A stretch of DNA of 64,000 nt. It comes from an uncultured Bdellovibrionales bacterium (GTDB lineage Bacteria; Bdellovibrionota; Bdellovibrionia; Bdellovibrionales; UBA1609). The DNA is taken from the NCBI GenBank assembly GCA_903833275.1, contig CAILEP010000034.1:22786-86785 (forward strand), given 5' to 3'. The translations under genes and the position numbers were made by a program. The notes below the pieces were generated by a model, which made no database searches, was not told the DNA's origin, and saw only the letters and a program-made list of their open reading frames with translations. Each line of letters begins with the position of its first letter. Positions within the stretch are counted from its first letter, which is position 1. This document shows positions 17,025-26,106 of the stretch, one piece after another.

Positions 17025-18091
17025 ACCGAATCCCATCCCCAAACCCATAGATCGATCGGAAACAATTTTTGATATTCGGGCTTGAGCGCGCCCTCCGGGA
17101 GAGGCCCAAATAGTAAACGCGTCACTTCATTGGGCGAGGCCAGCTGAATAAGATCAGCACGTGAACCGACCTGAAAGCCATTTTCCGTTCTTTCAATAAC
17201 AAAATCGGCCAAGCCCAGTTGGCGGGCTCGACGCATGACTTTATTAAAAAGATTTTGATAATTAACCGGGCGAATCATGCCCAGGTAGCCTTCGTTGTAA
17301 GTGATCTTCCACTCTCGTAAATGCTGAATCAAATTTTTCGCGTAGGGTGGCATAATCACTGTGATCGGATGACCGATGTCGTTACGAATATGCCCGAGAA
17401 GCGGCATCAAGCTAGACACTCCACCGCCCCACTCGTGAATATAACCTTTGAGGTCGGCGCCCTTACCCTCAATCGCGTAAGCCAAAAGTTGATTGTCGGC
17501 CCCCCACGCAGAGTAAACCCTTGAGTTTGGTATCTGTAGGTTTTTTCGAATGTCTTCAATTGTACGAATCGAACCGCAGGGGTGCTGCTGATAGAGCCGT
17601 AAAATAGCCTCGGGCGAAACCATGTTTGATTTTAGAATACGAACGGCCGACGGGCCGACGGGCGGTGCCTCTTCGATCACGATACTGATTTCGCGACCGG
17701 CGAGCTCGAAACCGATTTTGCGATAGAAATCATAAAGGTCAGTCCATAATATTGCGAAGTCGGCGCCGGCCTCATTGGCAGAGGCGAGACAGCTCTCCAT
17801 AATTTCGTTGCTAAGGCCTTTATTGCGATGGCTCGGCTCGGTCAAAACGCTACCAATTGCGGCCACCTTAAGAAGCCCGATGTGTGTTTTCAAAATAATA
17901 TATTTCGTGGCGGCGTGGGCCAGCACGTGCCCCTGATCTTCTATGATCCGTAAATTTTCAAGATTGTTTTTGGTGAAAACTTGCGGATACTCGGCTTCAA
18001 TCGACCACCCACTGTCGGATCGCAGGTGTTTGTTGAGAAAGCCAAGAACGTCACCAACTTCAGATTCTATGGGTGCGCGTGGGCGTGTCAT
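17021..18091 (-). CDS. GNAT-type N-acetyltransferase
   Basis: ATG 18091 has GGAGGT 4 bases upstream; the frame could run to 18103. Residues about 20-150 form a GNAT domain, with the acetyl-CoA loop visible in AIGSVLTEPSHRNKGLSNEIM (V-x3-R/Q-x-x-G-x-G/A-like, here HRNKGLS) and FYRKIGFELAG. The C-terminal half (about 200 residues) resembles the second domain of Eis-like acetyltransferases in length and position. Substrate unknown; cytoplasmic. Coupled to the downstream lipoprotein gene and divergent from nth. Confidence 0.8.
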   Translation of the reverse strand: MTRPRAPIESEVGDVLGFLNKHLRSDSGWSIEAEYPQVFTKNNLENLRIIEDQGHVLAHAATKYIILKTHIGLLKVAAIGSVLTEPSHRNKGLSNEIMESCLASANEAGADFAILWTDLYDFYRKIGFELAGREISIVIEEAPPVGPSAVRILKSNMVSPEAILRLYQQHPCGSIRTIEDIRKNLQIPNSRVYSAWGADNQLLAYAIEGKGADLKGYIHEWGGGVSSLMPLLGHIRNDIGHPITVIMPPYAKNLIQHLREWKITYNEGYLGMIRPVNYQNLFNKVMRRARQLGLADFVIERTENGFQVGSRADLIQLASPNEVTRLLFGPLPEGALKPEYQKLFPIDLWVWGWDSV

Positions 18092-18226
18092 AAAGACCTC
18101 CAACTCTTAGACTATCACGCTCGTTCACCGAAATGGCGTGTGGCCCTCGCGCATTACAACGAAAGTCTAGGCCAGAACTCAGATTATTTTTGCCTTTTCA
18201 GCGCTTAAGCTCTATTTCTCGAGGCA

Positions 18227-18925
18227 ATGAAAAAAATTCGACAGAAAACCAAGCAAAAAACCGTGCGAAAAACCCGAGAAAATATTCAAAACCTTGAGCA
18301 AAAAAAACAGCGCGCAGAGAAGATTATAGAACTTTTTAAGCGTTACAACCCCAACCCTAAATGTGCGCTCAATCATTCAACACCTGAAGAACTATTGATC
18401 GCGACAATTCTTAGTGCCCAATGTACGGACGAAAGAGTCAACATTGTGACCGCGTCGTTATTTAAAAAATACCGATCGATGGCTGACTTTGCCTCTGCCG
18501 ACCTAACCGTACTTGAACAAGACATCCGCTCGACTGGCTTTTACAAAAATAAAGCCAAAAGCATAAAGTCATGTGCTGCCGCCATCTGCAAAGAACACAA
18601 AGGGCGTGTACCGCAAAATATTGAGGCCCTCATCAAACTCGCTGGGGTTGGCCGCAAAACGGCGAATGTTGTACTCGGAAACTCATTCGGAATCTCGTCA
18701 GGGGTCGTCGTCGACACCCACGTTACCCGACTCTCGCATCGCCTGGACCTCTCGCGCGCCAAAACCGCCGAAAAGATAGAAGACGACTTGATTGCGATCA
18801 TCGACAAGCCCCATTGGATCAACTTCTCGCATTGGCTCATATTGCACGGGCGCGCCGTTTGCAAAGCGCGCAAACCCGCATGCGAAACCTGCTATCTTGA
18901 AGAGTTGTGCCCGAAAAGGCTTTGA
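18227..18925 (+). CDS. nth: Endonuclease III
   Basis: This DNA glycosylase/AP lyase removes oxidised pyrimidines. It has the helix-hairpin-helix LAGVGRKTANVVL with catalytic Lys144, catalytic Asp163 in VVDTHVTRLSHRL, and a C-terminal 4Fe-4S loop with Cys212, 219, 222 and 228 (C-x6-C-x2-C-x5-C). The first about 35 residues form an extra, strongly basic segment (KKIRQKTKQKTVRK) absent from the E. coli enzyme. It is the second iron-sulphur glycosylase of this window, with mutY, and there is also ung. Confidence 0.95.
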   Translation: MKKIRQKTKQKTVRKTRENIQNLEQKKQRAEKIIELFKRYNPNPKCALNHSTPEELLIATILSAQCTDERVNIVTASLFKKYRSMADFASADLTVLEQDIRSTGFYKNKAKSIKSCAAAICKEHKGRVPQNIEALIKLAGVGRKTANVVLGNSFGISSGVVVDTHVTRLSHRLDLSRAKTAEKIEDDLIAIIDKPHWINFSHWLILHGRAVCKARKPACETCYLEELCPKRL

Positions 18926-18957
18926 CAGTGTTTGTCTGAGTTCGAGAAGATAGCGGT

Positions 18958-19452
18958 ATGTTTGTTGCGTTTTTCGAAAGTGCAAGATATGTCGGCCACC
19001 TCTACCCCATTGCGCTTATGCGAATTTATATGGGTTATTACTTTTTCAATGTGGCCCTTACTCGCTTAAGCGGTGAGTTTCTCAATCAACCGCGACTTGC
19101 TCACATTATTACCGAAGGCCTGCCTCAGCGAGATTTACCGTCTTGGTATGTCAACCTGCTGCAAAACGTTGTCGTGCCCTATTGGCGCTTTTTCGCCTAC
19201 TTCATCACCGTTTGTGAATTCATAATCGGCGTGACTTTTCTTATTGGTTTTCTGGTGCGGCCCGCAGCACTTTTAGGTATTTTTCTAATGATCAACTTTG
19301 TCTACGCCGGTGGCGGCACCACAGGCCCGCTCTCGATCGATTTACAGCAAACATTTTTAGCGCTTTTTATAATCATGTTTTGGGTCGGCGCCGGTCGCTG
19401 TTTTGGTTTTGATTTCTATTTTTACAAACGCCAACGTGGCCTTTGGTGGTAA
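18958..19452 (+). CDS. DoxX-family membrane protein
   Basis: The protein has 164 residues with four hydrophobic helices and the DoxX/DoxD-type pattern: the first helix in YPIALMRIYMGYYFFNVAL, the third in FFAYFITVCEFIIGVTFLIGF and the last in TFLALFIIMFWVGAGRCFGFD. Family members are linked to quinone-coupled oxidation of sulphur compounds and redox stress, but roles are poorly defined. It is close behind nth and just before an SDR gene on the same strand. Confidence 0.8.
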   Translation: MFVAFFESARYVGHLYPIALMRIYMGYYFFNVALTRLSGEFLNQPRLAHIITEGLPQRDLPSWYVNLLQNVVVPYWRFFAYFITVCEFIIGVTFLIGFLVRPAALLGIFLMINFVYAGGGTTGPLSIDLQQTFLALFIIMFWVGAGRCFGFDFYFYKRQRGLWW

Positions 19453-19470
19453 CACAAAAGGCTGTCTCGC

Positions 19471-20400
19471 ATGCTCTCTTTCTTCAATCGATTTAAAAGA
19501 ACAACCGATCGGCAACAAACCTACAAACCGGTCATATTGGTTACCGGCTGCGGCTCTGGCGTAGGCCTGGCCCTATCAAAGTTCTTGTACCAAATTGAAT
19601 CTTACCGCGTCGTTATAACCGCCCGGCCTCATTCTCTTGAGTTTCTTCAAAAGACTTTTAAAGAAAGTGATCGCTTTCTGATTCGCGCACTCGATATCAC
19701 CAGCGAAGCAAATCGAAGCGCTGTCGTCGCCGAAGTCTTTAAGAAATGGGGCGCAATCAATATACTTGTCAATAATGCCGGCATCTCTTATCGATCAGTT
19801 GTCGAACACATGACAGAGGCTGACGAATTTAGACAAATGAGTACAAACTATTTAGGGCCCGTCGGTTTGATTCGTGCCGTTTTACCCCACATGCGCAATC
19901 GCGGGCGTGGCAAAATTATAAATGTTTCTTCAGTAAGCGGGATGCTCGCCATGCCGACAATGGCGTCCTATTCGGCCTCAAAATACGCACTAGAAGGTAT
20001 GAGTGAAGCCCTTTGGTACGAGGCCCGCCCGCTTGGTATATCGGTCTCGCTAGTTCAGCCTGGTTTTATAAACTCAGAGTCATTTCGAAAAGTAAATTAC
20101 TCAGAATTCTCAGCCCCCGACGCTCGGACCGGGCCTTACGTAGACTACTATGAAAAAATGGAGCCGTTTATTGAGCGCCTTATGCACAAAAGTATCACAA
20201 CCCCAGAGTCGATCGCTCGCCTTATTGTGAAACTGATTCGCACCGAAAACCCACCCCTTTGGGTGCCTGCGACACTTGATGCCTTTGTATTTTATTACCT
20301 TCGCCGGTTGGTACCCCGTCGGATTCTGTTGCCGATTCTATTCTGGGCGTTGCCAGGGGCTCGACGGTGGGCGGCCGACTATAGCCAAAAGCGCCAATAA
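19471..20400 (+). CDS. Short-chain dehydrogenase/reductase
   Basis: This is a classical SDR. It has a Rossmann motif TGCGSGVG (residues 25-32), NNAG in VNNAGIS, catalytic Ser in INVSSVSGM and the YSASK catalytic Tyr/Lys. Of 309 residues, the last about 50 are hydrophobic (LDAFVFYYLRRLVPRRILLPILFWALPG) and could bind the membrane. The substrate is unknown; lipophilic alcohols or ketones are plausible for membrane-associated members. It follows DoxX by 18 bases and precedes thiB by 44 bases. Confidence 0.88.
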   Translation: MLSFFNRFKRTTDRQQTYKPVILVTGCGSGVGLALSKFLYQIESYRVVITARPHSLEFLQKTFKESDRFLIRALDITSEANRSAVVAEVFKKWGAINILVNNAGISYRSVVEHMTEADEFRQMSTNYLGPVGLIRAVLPHMRNRGRGKIINVSSVSGMLAMPTMASYSASKYALEGMSEALWYEARPLGISVSLVQPGFINSESFRKVNYSEFSAPDARTGPYVDYYEKMEPFIERLMHKSITTPESIARLIVKLIRTENPPLWVPATLDAFVFYYLRRLVPRRILLPILFWALPGARRWAADYSQKRQ

Positions 20401-20444
20401 AGAAAAGGCTTGGCTCTACTGTCACGAGTGACTATTTTGGGCCC

Positions 20445-21482
20445 ATGCAAAAAAAATTTGTATTTTTCTTTCTTGCCCTCACAGTTTTGGCCTTCGGTGT
20501 TGGCATCGGCCGGTTTATTTTGAAGACCGCCCGCAATTCTGACAATAGACGCAAACTCGTGACCGTCGTTGTCTATGCCCCAACCAGTTTCGTAGACTCG
20601 TACGGCCCCGGTGAAGATTTAAAAAAAATGTTTGAGACTACATGCGACTGCACAATTGTTTACGTCGATGTCGGCAGCAGCCGCCTCGCCATTGACCGCA
20701 TGGCGTTTGACCCAAAAAAGCGCGTTGATGTTGTGGTCGGTCTCGACCTTCTTCTTCTCAAAACAGCCGCAACGCGGGTGAAGTTTCAAGAACTCAACGA
20801 CTTGAGTGCCCCATGGCAAGATCAATTGCGCGGTTTTAGCTTTCGCCGATTTACTCCATATGATTGGTCACCAATGGGCTTTGTCTATCGCGAGCCAAAC
20901 AAAGACTTACCAAAAGTGGCGAGTCTTGAGGCTGCCCTCAATGAACTGCCCGAGAAATCGATATCTCTCGCCGACCCCAATTCGAGCACCGTTGGTCTTG
21001 AATGGCTTTATTGGCTTTTTCGCACAAGCACAAACGTCGATGAGAGTTTAAGAAAATTAGCTCGCCTAACGTATATTGTGACCCCCAATTGGTCGGCATC
21101 CTATGGGCTTTTCAAAAAGCACCAAGTGCCGATGACGTTTAGCTATTTAACTTCGCTGCTCTACCATTGGCAGGTTGAGAAAGATCACTCTTATCAGTTT
21201 ATGCAGTTTAGCGAAGGCCATCCGGTGCAAGTCGAATATGCCGCCGTGCCAGAGGCCTGTTGGGATTGTGCCGTTGCCAAAAATTTTGTTCAATTTTTGA
21301 CAAGTGTCGAAGCTCAAAAAGTACTTGCTCAAAAAAACTACATGCTACCCGCAGTTAAAAACATACCGCTCGATTCGTCTTTCGAAGAGTTGCCGAAAGT
21401 AAAAACCCTCGGGCTTGAAAAAATTGATGAGTTTGTTACGCAACAGCCTCAGCTTATCGAAGTCTGGAAGAAGGCAAACTAG
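20445..21482 (+). CDS. thiB: Thiamine-type ABC transporter substrate-binding protein
   Basis: An N-terminal signal or anchor (FVFFFLALTVLAFGVGIG) is followed by a periplasmic binding protein that matches ThiB well. It has SFVDSYGPGEDLKKMFE (ThiB: SEWGPG...FE), RVDVVVGLD and the segment FSYLTSLLYHWQVEKDHSY, then FSEGHPVQVEYAA. ThiB binds thiamine, TMP and TPP in the periplasm and hands them to ThiPQ. It is the first gene of thiB-thiP-thiQ, with 3 bases before thiP. I see no TPP (thi-box) riboswitch in the short leader. Confidence 0.85.
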   Translation: MQKKFVFFFLALTVLAFGVGIGRFILKTARNSDNRRKLVTVVVYAPTSFVDSYGPGEDLKKMFETTCDCTIVYVDVGSSRLAIDRMAFDPKKRVDVVVGLDLLLLKTAATRVKFQELNDLSAPWQDQLRGFSFRRFTPYDWSPMGFVYREPNKDLPKVASLEAALNELPEKSISLADPNSSTVGLEWLYWLFRTSTNVDESLRKLARLTYIVTPNWSASYGLFKKHQVPMTFSYLTSLLYHWQVEKDHSYQFMQFSEGHPVQVEYAAVPEACWDCAVAKNFVQFLTSVEAQKVLAQKNYMLPAVKNIPLDSSFEELPKVKTLGLEKIDEFVTQQPQLIEVWKKAN

Positions 21483-21485
21483 GCG

Positions 21486-22916
21486 ATGACCGTACCGCTG
21501 ACCGAACTTTTTTTAGTCATCGGGCTTTCGGCAGCACAGGCGTTGGTTTCAGCAACCATCATAGTAGCCCTCGGTTTGTTGGCGGCTTTTGGCCTTGCCC
21601 CTATTCGAAAATCTAATATTAAAAAATCTATCGAGCTGATTTTACTCGCGCCCAGTTTAATGCCGACACTTTTAACCATAGTTGCAAGCCTCGACCTGGC
21701 ATCTTTTTTTGGGCGCTTTCCGATTGGGTTCTGGGGCGTTGTGGTTGTGCATTTCTTTGTTAATGCGGGCCTCGCCGCGGTCTCCATCAGTCAGTTAATC
21801 GAATCCCGGCTCAGCGGAATTATCGAGCTGGGCACTATCGAGGGCGCGTCTAAATTTCAATTGATTAAACTTTCTGTACGCGAGCTTTCGGAACAATTGC
21901 GTAATATTTTTATTTTTTTCTTTATTTTGTGCTTTGCCAGTTTTTCGATTCCGCTAGTTGTGGGTGCCCAAACCGGGCGCACGGTTGAAACCCTCATTTA
22001 TGAAACCCTTCTTGATCACAACCACTTTAAGTTGGCACTGTTCTACTCAGCCATCCAGGTTGCCCTTATTGGCGCCTTTTCACTTTTTCGACGACAAAAC
22101 ATTTCGGCGCCTTCGCTCCGCCGCGCACACCCTCGTTTTCTTGATCGCGTGTCGCTTGGGCCTTTTCTCTGGGCCCTTATCAGTCTTAGCGTTTTACTGG
22201 TCGTCGGGCTCCTTGGGGGCACCGCGCACGGGCTTAGCGAATTTGGGCATAATAGCGTTTTACTCGATCGCGTCACCCAAGGCGCGCTTGGCACTTTTTT
22301 CGAGGCGTTAAGTGTTGGAGGGTTGGTTACGATTATTTCATGTTTGGTTGTTTTTTTAACTCCGAGCCCGAGACTGCATCAATTGCTCTTGGCGTTTTCA
22401 GTGCCCAGCGCCGCCGCCCTTGGCTTTCTATTAGTCGCGATTTTTGATCTAACCGAATGGCCCGACTTCGCCGTTGTGATGCTTATTTCGGTTGGTTTTG
22501 CCATATTAATTTTCTCAACCATACACCGCATGCGCTTGGGCGATGCCCTTCTCGAGATTCAAGGCTCTGTCGAATCGGCCCAAATCTTCGGCGCCAATCG
22601 CTGGCTGCGATTTTCAAAAATTATTTGGCCGCAAATTAAGAATGATATCGCTTACCTTGCCGGGCTCTCGGCTCTGTGGGCAAGCTGCGACTTTGCCTTT
22701 GCCTCGATGTTGGCTGGCCGCGACCTCACCCTAGGCGTGACAGCCCACGGGCTACTCGCTGGCTATCGCTCTGAGATCGCCACCATCGTCGCGCTCTTGG
22801 CGACCGCAATTGGTGTTGTCACGTATTTTATCTTTCGATTTTTTTTAACTCTCGAGCTCAAACCACTTTCGCCCGCGCCCCAAACATTTTCGGGGGTCTC
22901 ATCGCATGGTCATTAA
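21486..22916 (+). CDS. thiP: Thiamine-type ABC transporter permease
   Basis: This double-length permease of 476 residues has about 11-12 hydrophobic helices and two cytoplasmic EAA-like loops, one in the first half (EGASKFQLIKLS) and one in the second (QIFGANRWLRFSKIIWPQ), which contact the ATPase. This tandem layout is that of ThiP/FbpB-type permeases. Transport of thiamine is inferred from the neighbouring ThiB-like protein. It overlaps thiQ by 11 bases. Confidence 0.83.
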   Translation: MTVPLTELFLVIGLSAAQALVSATIIVALGLLAAFGLAPIRKSNIKKSIELILLAPSLMPTLLTIVASLDLASFFGRFPIGFWGVVVVHFFVNAGLAAVSISQLIESRLSGIIELGTIEGASKFQLIKLSVRELSEQLRNIFIFFFILCFASFSIPLVVGAQTGRTVETLIYETLLDHNHFKLALFYSAIQVALIGAFSLFRRQNISAPSLRRAHPRFLDRVSLGPFLWALISLSVLLVVGLLGGTAHGLSEFGHNSVLLDRVTQGALGTFFEALSVGGLVTIISCLVVFLTPSPRLHQLLLAFSVPSAAALGFLLVAIFDLTEWPDFAVVMLISVGFAILIFSTIHRMRLGDALLEIQGSVESAQIFGANRWLRFSKIIWPQIKNDIAYLAGLSALWASCDFAFASMLAGRDLTLGVTAHGLLAGYRSEIATIVALLATAIGVVTYFIFRFFLTLELKPLSPAPQTFSGVSSHGH

Positions 22917-23538
22917 GAATCTAATTCGAAATTATGGCGATTTTCAAATCGATATCCCATTCTGGAGCTTGCCCGACCATGGGGTTTCGGCGCTTTCAGG
23001 CCCATCTGGTTCTGGCAAAACCTCGGTCATTCGCATGCTTCTGGGGCTTGAGCCTTGCCCAGGTTTGGTGTGGACATTTCACGACCTGGATCTCGCGCAG
23101 CTTTCAATCGAGAAGAAGAGATTGGCCGTCGTTTTTCAAAACTACGAACTATTTCTTCACATGACCGCACGTGAAAATATTCAGTTTGCCGTTTCGGCAA
23201 GGGGCATTGATAAAGTGACCGGCCAAATTCGTCTAAAAAATCTGGCTCAACGCTTGCAAATTGAATCTGTTCTTGATCGTTCGGCCACAGTCCTTTCGGG
23301 GGGAGAACGCCAGCGCGTTGCCTTGGCCCGCGCCCTCATTGGCGAGCCGCGCTTCTTATTTCTTGACGAACCTTTTTCAGCACTTGACGCTCATCTTAGA
23401 AGTGAGGCGCGTCTTTTGGTGAAAACCGTAGTTGAAGAATTTAAAATCCCAACTTTGCTTGTTTCACATGATGCCGCCGATATTGAAGTGTTGGCACAGT
23501 CCGTAACGAAGATTGATAAGGGGCGCTTGGTAATATGA
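22906..23538 (+). CDS. thiQ: Thiamine-type ABC transporter ATP-binding protein
   Basis: This short ABC ATPase of 210 residues, the usual ThiQ size, has Walker A GPSGSGKT (32-39), Q-loop VVFQNYELF, signature LSGGERQRVALARAL, Walker B LFLDEP and the D-loop SALD, with switch His in LVSHDAAD. It would power the ThiP permease. Its stop overlaps the start of the DUF1648 gene (ATGA). Confidence 0.87.
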   Translation: MVIKNLIRNYGDFQIDIPFWSLPDHGVSALSGPSGSGKTSVIRMLLGLEPCPGLVWTFHDLDLAQLSIEKKRLAVVFQNYELFLHMTARENIQFAVSARGIDKVTGQIRLKNLAQRLQIESVLDRSATVLSGGERQRVALARALIGEPRFLFLDEPFSALDAHLRSEARLLVKTVVEEFKIPTLLVSHDAADIEVLAQSVTKIDKGRLVI

Positions 23539-24089
23539 AAGATACTTCTCTAATCAGAACCCACTTGCTAGACCGACCAAACCAAATCGCCAGAAGAGTC
23601 TGGCTTGTCGTTTTCATATTTTGTTTGGCCTTTTTCGTTTCGACTTACGTTGACCTACCGGCCAAGTTCGCCACCCATTTTGATTTCAATGGCCAGCCTA
23701 ACGGGTGGAGCACAAAGCCCTTCTACCTTGGGCTATTTGGCTCTTTGCTCTTTGTCTCTAACGGTCTGCTTTTTGCCCTTCAAGCTTTTCGGCACCGAGT
23801 TCGCTTCAATATCTATCGGAGATTTGAAAGAGAAAAATTCGGTAATGATGATGAAATTCGCTCGGAGGTTTTGCCTCGCGCGACCCTGATTCTTTCGGTG
23901 ACTGGCATTTTTATTAATTTTATCTTTTGTGCCTGCATCCAGATGATTGCTCAAGCGGCCACACCCATGCCAATCCAAATTGCACCGAATGGGCTTTTAA
24001 TCTCAATTTTGATAATGACGGTGTTACTAACTGTTATTTCGGCAAAGATTGCGCGCCCCCCGAAGCGAGCGACCAACAATCGTATTTAG
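23535..24089 (+). CDS. DUF1648 membrane protein
   Basis: The protein has four hydrophobic helices and, after the first, the DUF1648 signature: LPAKFATHFDFNGQPNGW (H-F-x-x-x-G-x-x-x-x-W). DUF1648 proteins include SdpI-like immunity and signal-transducing membrane proteins in Gram-positives; here the role is unknown. It is coupled to thiQ by a 4-base overlap, so it may be an accessory to this transporter. It is convergent with the receiver-PilZ gene, with overlapping stops. Confidence 0.8.
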   Translation: MKDTSLIRTHLLDRPNQIARRVWLVVFIFCLAFFVSTYVDLPAKFATHFDFNGQPNGWSTKPFYLGLFGSLLFVSNGLLFALQAFRHRVRFNIYRRFEREKFGNDDEIRSEVLPRATLILSVTGIFINFIFCACIQMIAQAATPMPIQIAPNGLLISILIMTVLLTVISAKIARPPKRATNNRI

Positions 24090-24775
24090 CCTTTTGAAAG
24101 TAATGAACGGTAAGTGTCTTTTTGGCTGACAAATCGAAAGCCGACACCGAAACGCCCTGAAAAGCGCCCCTCTTGAGTGGTCCAAATGACCTTGGCATTA
24201 AAAGTGTACTCGCTGTTTGTATCATTCAGCATAACTTTGAGGCGAATTAGATCGCCCACTGTCAAAGCCGCCCCGCCATCGAACTCGCAATAAGCGCCAC
24301 CCTTTGAAAGATTATACATGCTCGTTAGTAGGCTATCGCCTGACTCAAGGGCTTCAACTTCGGCAATTTGATTGGTATTGAATCGTCGATAGACCTGCTT
24401 GGGCACCCGTTTGGCGACCAAAAGTTTGCGAACCAGACCGGTTATATTTTTACCAAGCACCGGTCTAATAAGCGTATGCGTATCTGAAATCAAATTAAGT
24501 CGGTTGGTAAAACTTGGCTTAATTTTATTGGTGAGTATAAGAATCGGAAAGCTGTAGTGGGTGTGCTTTAGCCAGTTAACGAGGCCCATTGTGGCATCAT
24601 TAACATCGACATGGTCAATTATTACCAGATGAAACACTTTACTCTCAAGCTGAGCTTCAATTTCGGTAGGGTCGAGGTTGGCGGTTACCTGGTAGGGCAG
24701 ATCACGCTCAATGGTGCTAACGACTTCTGTGCAAGATTCTCTTCGGTCGCTGATGACAAGCACTTTTTGAATCAT
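24086..24775 (-). CDS. Receiver-like plus PilZ domain protein
   Basis: Residues 1-125 look like a CheY-type receiver: VLVISDRRE, phospho-Asp candidate in LVIIDHV, Thr in ILILTNK, then IRPVLG where the usual Lys-Pro is Arg-Pro. The acidic pocket is reduced, so phosphorylation is doubtful. Residues about 130-229 look like PilZ (NLSKGGAYCEF for the D/N-x-S-x-x-G motif), but the RxxxR c-di-GMP contact is incomplete (YRRFNTNQ). It would link a signal to motility or envelope functions, possibly without nucleotide binding. Confidence 0.78.
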   Translation of the reverse strand: MIQKVLVISDRRESCTEVVSTIERDLPYQVTANLDPTEIEAQLESKVFHLVIIDHVDVNDATMGLVNWLKHTHYSFPILILTNKIKPSFTNRLNLISDTHTLIRPVLGKNITGLVRKLLVAKRVPKQVYRRFNTNQIAEVEALESGDSLLTSMYNLSKGGAYCEFDGGAALTVGDLIRLKVMLNDTNSEYTFNAKVIWTTQEGRFSGRFGVGFRFVSQKDTYRSLLSKG

Positions 24776-24915
24776 AATTTCTGCCCCCGATCATTATCTA
24801 TATCTATCGGTTAGAAACTGTATTGATTTTAAACATTCGTTTTCTGTCTAGATATTGGACGCTTTCGATCGAATGAAGCCCGTGCCTCAGAATGAGACTC
24901 GGGCCCTGTCAGCTT

Positions 24916-26043
24916 TTACGGATGCTTCAGGCCTTCTTTGCCAACCCATTTGCCGCGAGGCCGGTAAATACGATTGTTGGTGGCTTGCTCATAGATATGA
25001 GCCATCCAGCCGCTGATTCTTGAAACTGCAAAAATCGGAGTGTAAAGATCAATCGGGATGCCCATGCTATAATAGACTGTTGCCGAATAGAAATCGACAT
25101 TGGGCAACAAGCCTTTTTCTTTCTGAACCGTGTCGTCGATCATGGCCGACATTTGATACCAATGTGGCTCGCCAATTTTTTTGGTAATGTCTTCGCTCAT
25201 TTTTCTCAAGATTTTAGCTCTTGGGTCGCCGTTCTTGTAAACGCGATGCCCGAAGCCCATGACTTTTTCTTTATTGGCGAGAGCGTCTTTGATAAAGGTA
25301 ACTGTTTGCTCCATATTGCCAATTCGCTTTAGCATCAGCATCACTTGTTCATTTGCGCCACCATGAAGCGGGCCCTTAAGAGTGCCGACCGCGCTGGTAA
25401 TCGCCGAATAAATATCACTCAATGAAGAGGCTGTTACACGAGCCGAAAATGCCGAACAGTTCAGTTCGTGGTCAGCATGCAAAATTAGACAAACATCAAA
25501 CATTCGTACAATTTCTGCATCTGGCTCTTTACCAAAAACCATGTGCAAGAAATTCCAAGCGAGTGACTTTTCAGGGTTGGCCGCAATGAGTGGCTTGCCA
25601 TTGCGAATGCGATCAAACAACGCAACCAATGAACCCATTTTGGCAGTCAAACGTGTGCCAATTTGCTTTTGTGAAGCCGGGTCAAGTTTTTGAGAGTCTG
25701 CATCCCACAGCGCCAGCATCGAAACTGCTGTGCGCAACCAAGCCATTGGGTGAACACCTTTTGTCGGTAGCGTTTGCAGTTGCTTTACCAATTCGGGGGC
25801 TAGAGTTTGATTTGCTCCAAGCTCTTTGCGAAATGCTTTGAGCTCATCGGCTGTGGGCAATCGATCATTCCACAAAAGGTAGGTCACTTCTTCAAAGGTC
25901 GATTTGGCCGCAAGGTCTTCGATCGTGTAGCCACGAAAACAAAGTGTTGCGTCTACGATCGATGAGATACCTGTCGTGCAGGCGACGACGCCCTCGAGAC
26001 CTTTATCAACTGCGCCTTCATAAATTTCTACCGGGGCTGCCAT
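24916..26043 (-). CDS. gltA: Citrate synthase
   Basis: At 375 residues it has the full active site: catalytic His in LILHADHELNCSAF, second His in GFGHRVYKNGDPRA, and the substrate segments LKGPLHGGANE and VDFYSATVYYSMGI. It condenses oxaloacetate and acetyl-CoA in the TCA cycle. The short form (about 375 aa) is shared by Gram-positive-type citrate synthases and methylcitrate synthases, and no prp genes are near, so citrate synthase is preferred. AAAGGA precedes the ATG by 8 bases. The gene stands alone. Confidence 0.93.
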   Translation of the reverse strand: MAAPVEIYEGAVDKGLEGVVACTTGISSIVDATLCFRGYTIEDLAAKSTFEEVTYLLWNDRLPTADELKAFRKELGANQTLAPELVKQLQTLPTKGVHPMAWLRTAVSMLALWDADSQKLDPASQKQIGTRLTAKMGSLVALFDRIRNGKPLIAANPEKSLAWNFLHMVFGKEPDAEIVRMFDVCLILHADHELNCSAFSARVTASSLSDIYSAITSAVGTLKGPLHGGANEQVMLMLKRIGNMEQTVTFIKDALANKEKVMGFGHRVYKNGDPRAKILRKMSEDITKKIGEPHWYQMSAMIDDTVQKEKGLLPNVDFYSATVYYSMGIPIDLYTPIFAVSRISGWMAHIYEQATNNRIYRPRGKWVGKEGLKHP

Positions 26044-26106
26044 GAAGTGATCCTTTCATTGAGAGTTGCCCAATTAGTTTAGCGAAATTATCGAGAGCAT
26101 AAAAGT

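Noticed and set aside
20401..20444. TPP riboswitch upstream of thiB
   Set aside because: Only 44 bases separate the SDR stop from thiB and no thi-box sequence is present.
24878..24906. Terminator after citrate synthase
   Set aside because: GCCCGTGCCTCA/TGAGACTCGGGC forms a stem with two mismatches, but no T-run follows on the minus strand, so it is not called.
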